Below, piece by piece: positions 62,271 to 64,000 of a stretch of DNA of 64,000 bases. The stretch is from positions 6,606,501 through 6,670,500 of the forward strand of contig NZ_CP081299.1 of the NCBI RefSeq assembly GCF_019711195.1, in the 5' to 3' direction. The DNA is from Dyadobacter sp. NIV53. GTDB lineage: Bacteria > Bacteroidota > Bacteroidia > Cytophagales > Spirosomataceae. The notes under the pieces were generated by a model, which saw nothing but the letters and a program-made list of their open reading frames with translations, did not search any database and was not told where the DNA came from. Position 1 is the first letter of the stretch. Each line of letters begins with the position of its first letter. The translations under genes were made by a program, and so were the position numbers.

Positions 62271-63059
62271 ATGAAAAAACTGTTTAAAATTTTAGTGATA
62301 ACCGGAGCAGGCATATGCCTGACCGGTTGCAACACTACCTCCGGTTACGACAGCCGTCACATTGTAGCATTTTCGATCATCGGCCTGATAGCCGTGCTCT
62401 TTCTTGCACTGGCAAAGTACAGCAACCTGATCCGGGACGAGATCAGCGACCTGCAGGCATTCAATTCCAATGCGGCACAGCAGCAGCTTGTGCACAAGTG
62501 GATGCCTTTGGATAAAACAGCGCCATTTAGTCTTACAAAAGTCCAGTTCGGGTTATGGACGGTCATTATCTCTTCGGTGTACATTTACCTGTCGCTTTTA
62601 AAAGGGGATTGCGCTGCCGGGACTATCAATAAAACGGCGCTGGTACTGATGGGCATCTTTGCAGGAACGGCGGTGGCATCGACGATCATGGATAAAAATG
62701 AGATGAACGACAACCGAGACCGGCACCAGAACGCGCCGTCACAGGGTTTCTTTGTTGATATTCTGTCCGATGATAACGGCATCAGCCTGCACCGTTTCCA
62801 GAATTTTGCCTGGACGATCATCGCGATTACCGTATACCTGTACAAGGTTTCGGAGGTCGCTGCCGGCTGTGAGCTGCCTGAGTTGAGCGACACCTTGCTG
62901 GCCCTGACCGGCATCAGCAGCGTGACTTACCTCACACTTAAAAGCAAAGAAAATGACCCGCCGGCACAGCAGATCCCAAATAACGGAACTGCCACCCCAA
63001 CTGTTAACCCGGCCACTTCAGCACAGGCACCCAATACTTTGCAACCGGTTAACCCCTGA
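62271..63059 (+). CDS. Polytopic membrane lipoprotein-like protein
   Basis: 262 residues. The start has a lipobox LTGC (C around 20). Further hydrophobic helices are at about 33-55, 87-107, 120-140, 180-200 and 207-225. Hydrophilic loop DKNEMNDNRDRHQNAPSQG. Pro/Thr/Asn-rich tail (NNGTATPTVNPATSAQAPNT). Unknown family; the DNGISLHRFQNFAWTIIAITVYLYK segment is distinctive. In the operon between the two paralogous proteins. Confidence 0.75.
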   Translation: MKKLFKILVITGAGICLTGCNTTSGYDSRHIVAFSIIGLIAVLFLALAKYSNLIRDEISDLQAFNSNAAQQQLVHKWMPLDKTAPFSLTKVQFGLWTVIISSVYIYLSLLKGDCAAGTINKTALVLMGIFAGTAVASTIMDKNEMNDNRDRHQNAPSQGFFVDILSDDNGISLHRFQNFAWTIIAITVYLYKVSEVAAGCELPELSDTLLALTGISSVTYLTLKSKENDPPAQQIPNNGTATPTVNPATSAQAPNTLQPVNP

Positions 63060-63117
63060 ACGCATTTATTCGATTTCTTACTTAACAATTTTATAACCTT
63101 TAAACACAAAGAATATC

Positions 63118-64000
63118 ATGTCTGAATTAAGCAAAACGTGGTCCATTAAAAACAGCAGCGGAAAAGACCTAGTTGTACTCGACGCCTATGCTGATGTACT
63201 TCAGCCCCTTGAACATTTTTATGGGTTAACTTTGAAAACGCTTTTGTATCAAATTGAGGGTGTAACTCAGACCCAAAGTATCATATCCAATGGAAAGACC
63301 GTGGATATTCTTCTTACAGAAACCCATACTATCAAGGATACTACAACAAATCTGGACTATCTCATGATCATCGCGGATGCCAGAACGCTTTTTCCTGTCA
63401 AAGTAATTACCCTGGGCATGGCAAGCAATCCGGCTACATTCCCACAAACCGAGGTAACAGAAGCTGACGTCAAACTTTATTCTTTGACGGAAATATTCAA
63501 GAAAACCATTGAGTCCTTCCCAACGTCCGAGCTGGGAAAAGGCTACTCCGATGTCCTGGAATTACAAGACCAGACTAAAACAGATGCCTGGTTAAAAACA
63601 ACAACAGACTTTAAAACCGTTACCTCAGAATCGGTTGTTGTTGTAAGCAGCTACTATAAGGTTTACCCATTTGGCTGGCTTGACTATCAAGACACAAAAA
63701 CTTATAATTTCTATGAGATCGACCAGAAGACCGGGAAACCGGTCGCTAAGTTTGAATTGACTTACACCGGAAATACCCCGATGGAATATGACAAAGAACT
63801 CCCGGACTTTTCAGCAGATTACAATGGTACAAAGCTAACCTATCACAACGGCATGTTTGTGGACAGCATTGAAACACAAACGCCGAAGATCATGCTAACC
63901 GGATCATTCCGCCTTCTGGGAGAATTAACCGAGCGAAGCAGTGATGATAAAATGGTAAGCTGCTTTATGGGCGTGGTGAACGGCAACAAAATGTTTGGCA
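63118..64000 (+). CDS. Unknown beta-rich protein, partial, paralogue of 60516-62237
   Basis: From ATG 63118 the frame is open for 294 codons to the end of the window. It has no signal peptide. Shared blocks with the 60516 protein: LFPVKVI, VTEADVKLYSLTEIFKKTIES, FPTSELGKGY, YHNGMFVDSI, LTGSFRLLGELT. A tandem paralogue in the same operon; its C-terminus is not visible. Confidence 0.8.
   Translation, partial: MSELSKTWSIKNSSGKDLVVLDAYADVLQPLEHFYGLTLKTLLYQIEGVTQTQSIISNGKTVDILLTETHTIKDTTTNLDYLMIIADARTLFPVKVITLGMASNPATFPQTEVTEADVKLYSLTEIFKKTIESFPTSELGKGYSDVLELQDQTKTDAWLKTTTDFKTVTSESVVVVSSYYKVYPFGWLDYQDTKTYNFYEIDQKTGKPVAKFELTYTGNTPMEYDKELPDFSADYNGTKLTYHNGMFVDSIETQTPKIMLTGSFRLLGELTERSSDDKMVSCFMGVVNGNKMFG

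Noticed and set aside
58230..64000. Reading the GH19 operon as a prophage remnant
   Set aside because: No capsid, tail, terminase, integrase or attachment repeats are present, and the promoters are host-type with a shared operator.

Overview
The window looks like chromosomal DNA of a soil- or plant-type Bacteroidota, most likely Cytophagales close to Dyadobacter/Spirosoma. This is inferred from the protein families (DUF6090, GH43/GH95 secreted hydrolases, Tat-exported molybdopterin oxidoreductases), the AT-rich spacers, and several promoters of the Bacteroidota type TTG-N19..21-TAnnTTTG. No rRNA, tRNA, CRISPR array, prophage or intact insertion sequence was recognised.

Layout. 1-5 kb: end of a molybdopterin oxidoreductase, a frameshifted cupin gene, and two paralogous small secreted proteins flanking an SDR dehydrogenase and its AraC regulator, then a dead nucleotidyltransferase. 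5-9 kb: OmpA-like protein, GH43 hydrolase, a decayed region, a stress protein and a DUF6090 protein. 9-20 kb: AraC regulator with two aldo/keto reductases, a Na+/H+ antiporter, and small metabolic and regulatory genes (VOC, DUF1330, Crp-like, alpha/beta hydrolase, quinone oxidoreductase, GlxA-type regulator, SRPBCC, barstar). 20-28 kb: a MutS-like ATPase gene cut by an in-frame TAG, GAF protein, PIG-L deacetylase, HEAT-repeat protein, amidohydrolase. 28-30.5 kb: a two-gene unit of a membrane TIR protein and an unrecognised exported protein. 31-38 kb: SGNH lipoprotein, matrixin-like metalloprotease, hybrid histidine kinase, large Tat-exported molybdopterin oxidoreductase. 38-40.6 kb: TetR-KASIII pair and a LuxR-type regulator. 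40.9-48.6 kb: a complete Nit1C (cyanide/nitrile nitrogen-scavenging) cluster nitBCDEFG-(MTHFR)-nitH. 48.6-53.7 kb: an operon with a two-component system, an MFS transporter and two related exported proteins. 54-56 kb: GH95-like glycosidase. 56.6-64 kb: two NarL-type response regulators and a seven-gene operon (lipoprotein, small protein, DUF4239 membrane protein, GH19 endolysin-like enzyme, two paralogous unknown proteins, polytopic lipoprotein) that runs off the end.

Three regulatory links can be read directly. (1) A 20-bp inverted repeat AATAGC-N8-GCTATT overlaps the -33 box of three well-formed promoters: two in front of the first NarL regulator and one in front of the GH19 operon. This makes the regulators and that operon a single candidate system, and it is the most interesting part of the window. 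(2) Direct repeats TTTGAA-N15-TTTGAAT precede the SDR gene, the second AraC gene and the first aldo/keto reductase gene, so they are probable AraC operators. (3) A 26-bp palindrome precedes the TetR gene.

An unusual number of genes are broken: cupin (2-bp loss), nucleotidyltransferase (two stops), MutS-like (TAG), DUF486 (4-bp duplication), the AraC and GAF N-termini, and the TIR gene. The TIR break lies exactly at an A_AAA_AAA heptamer and could be programmed -1 frameshifting.
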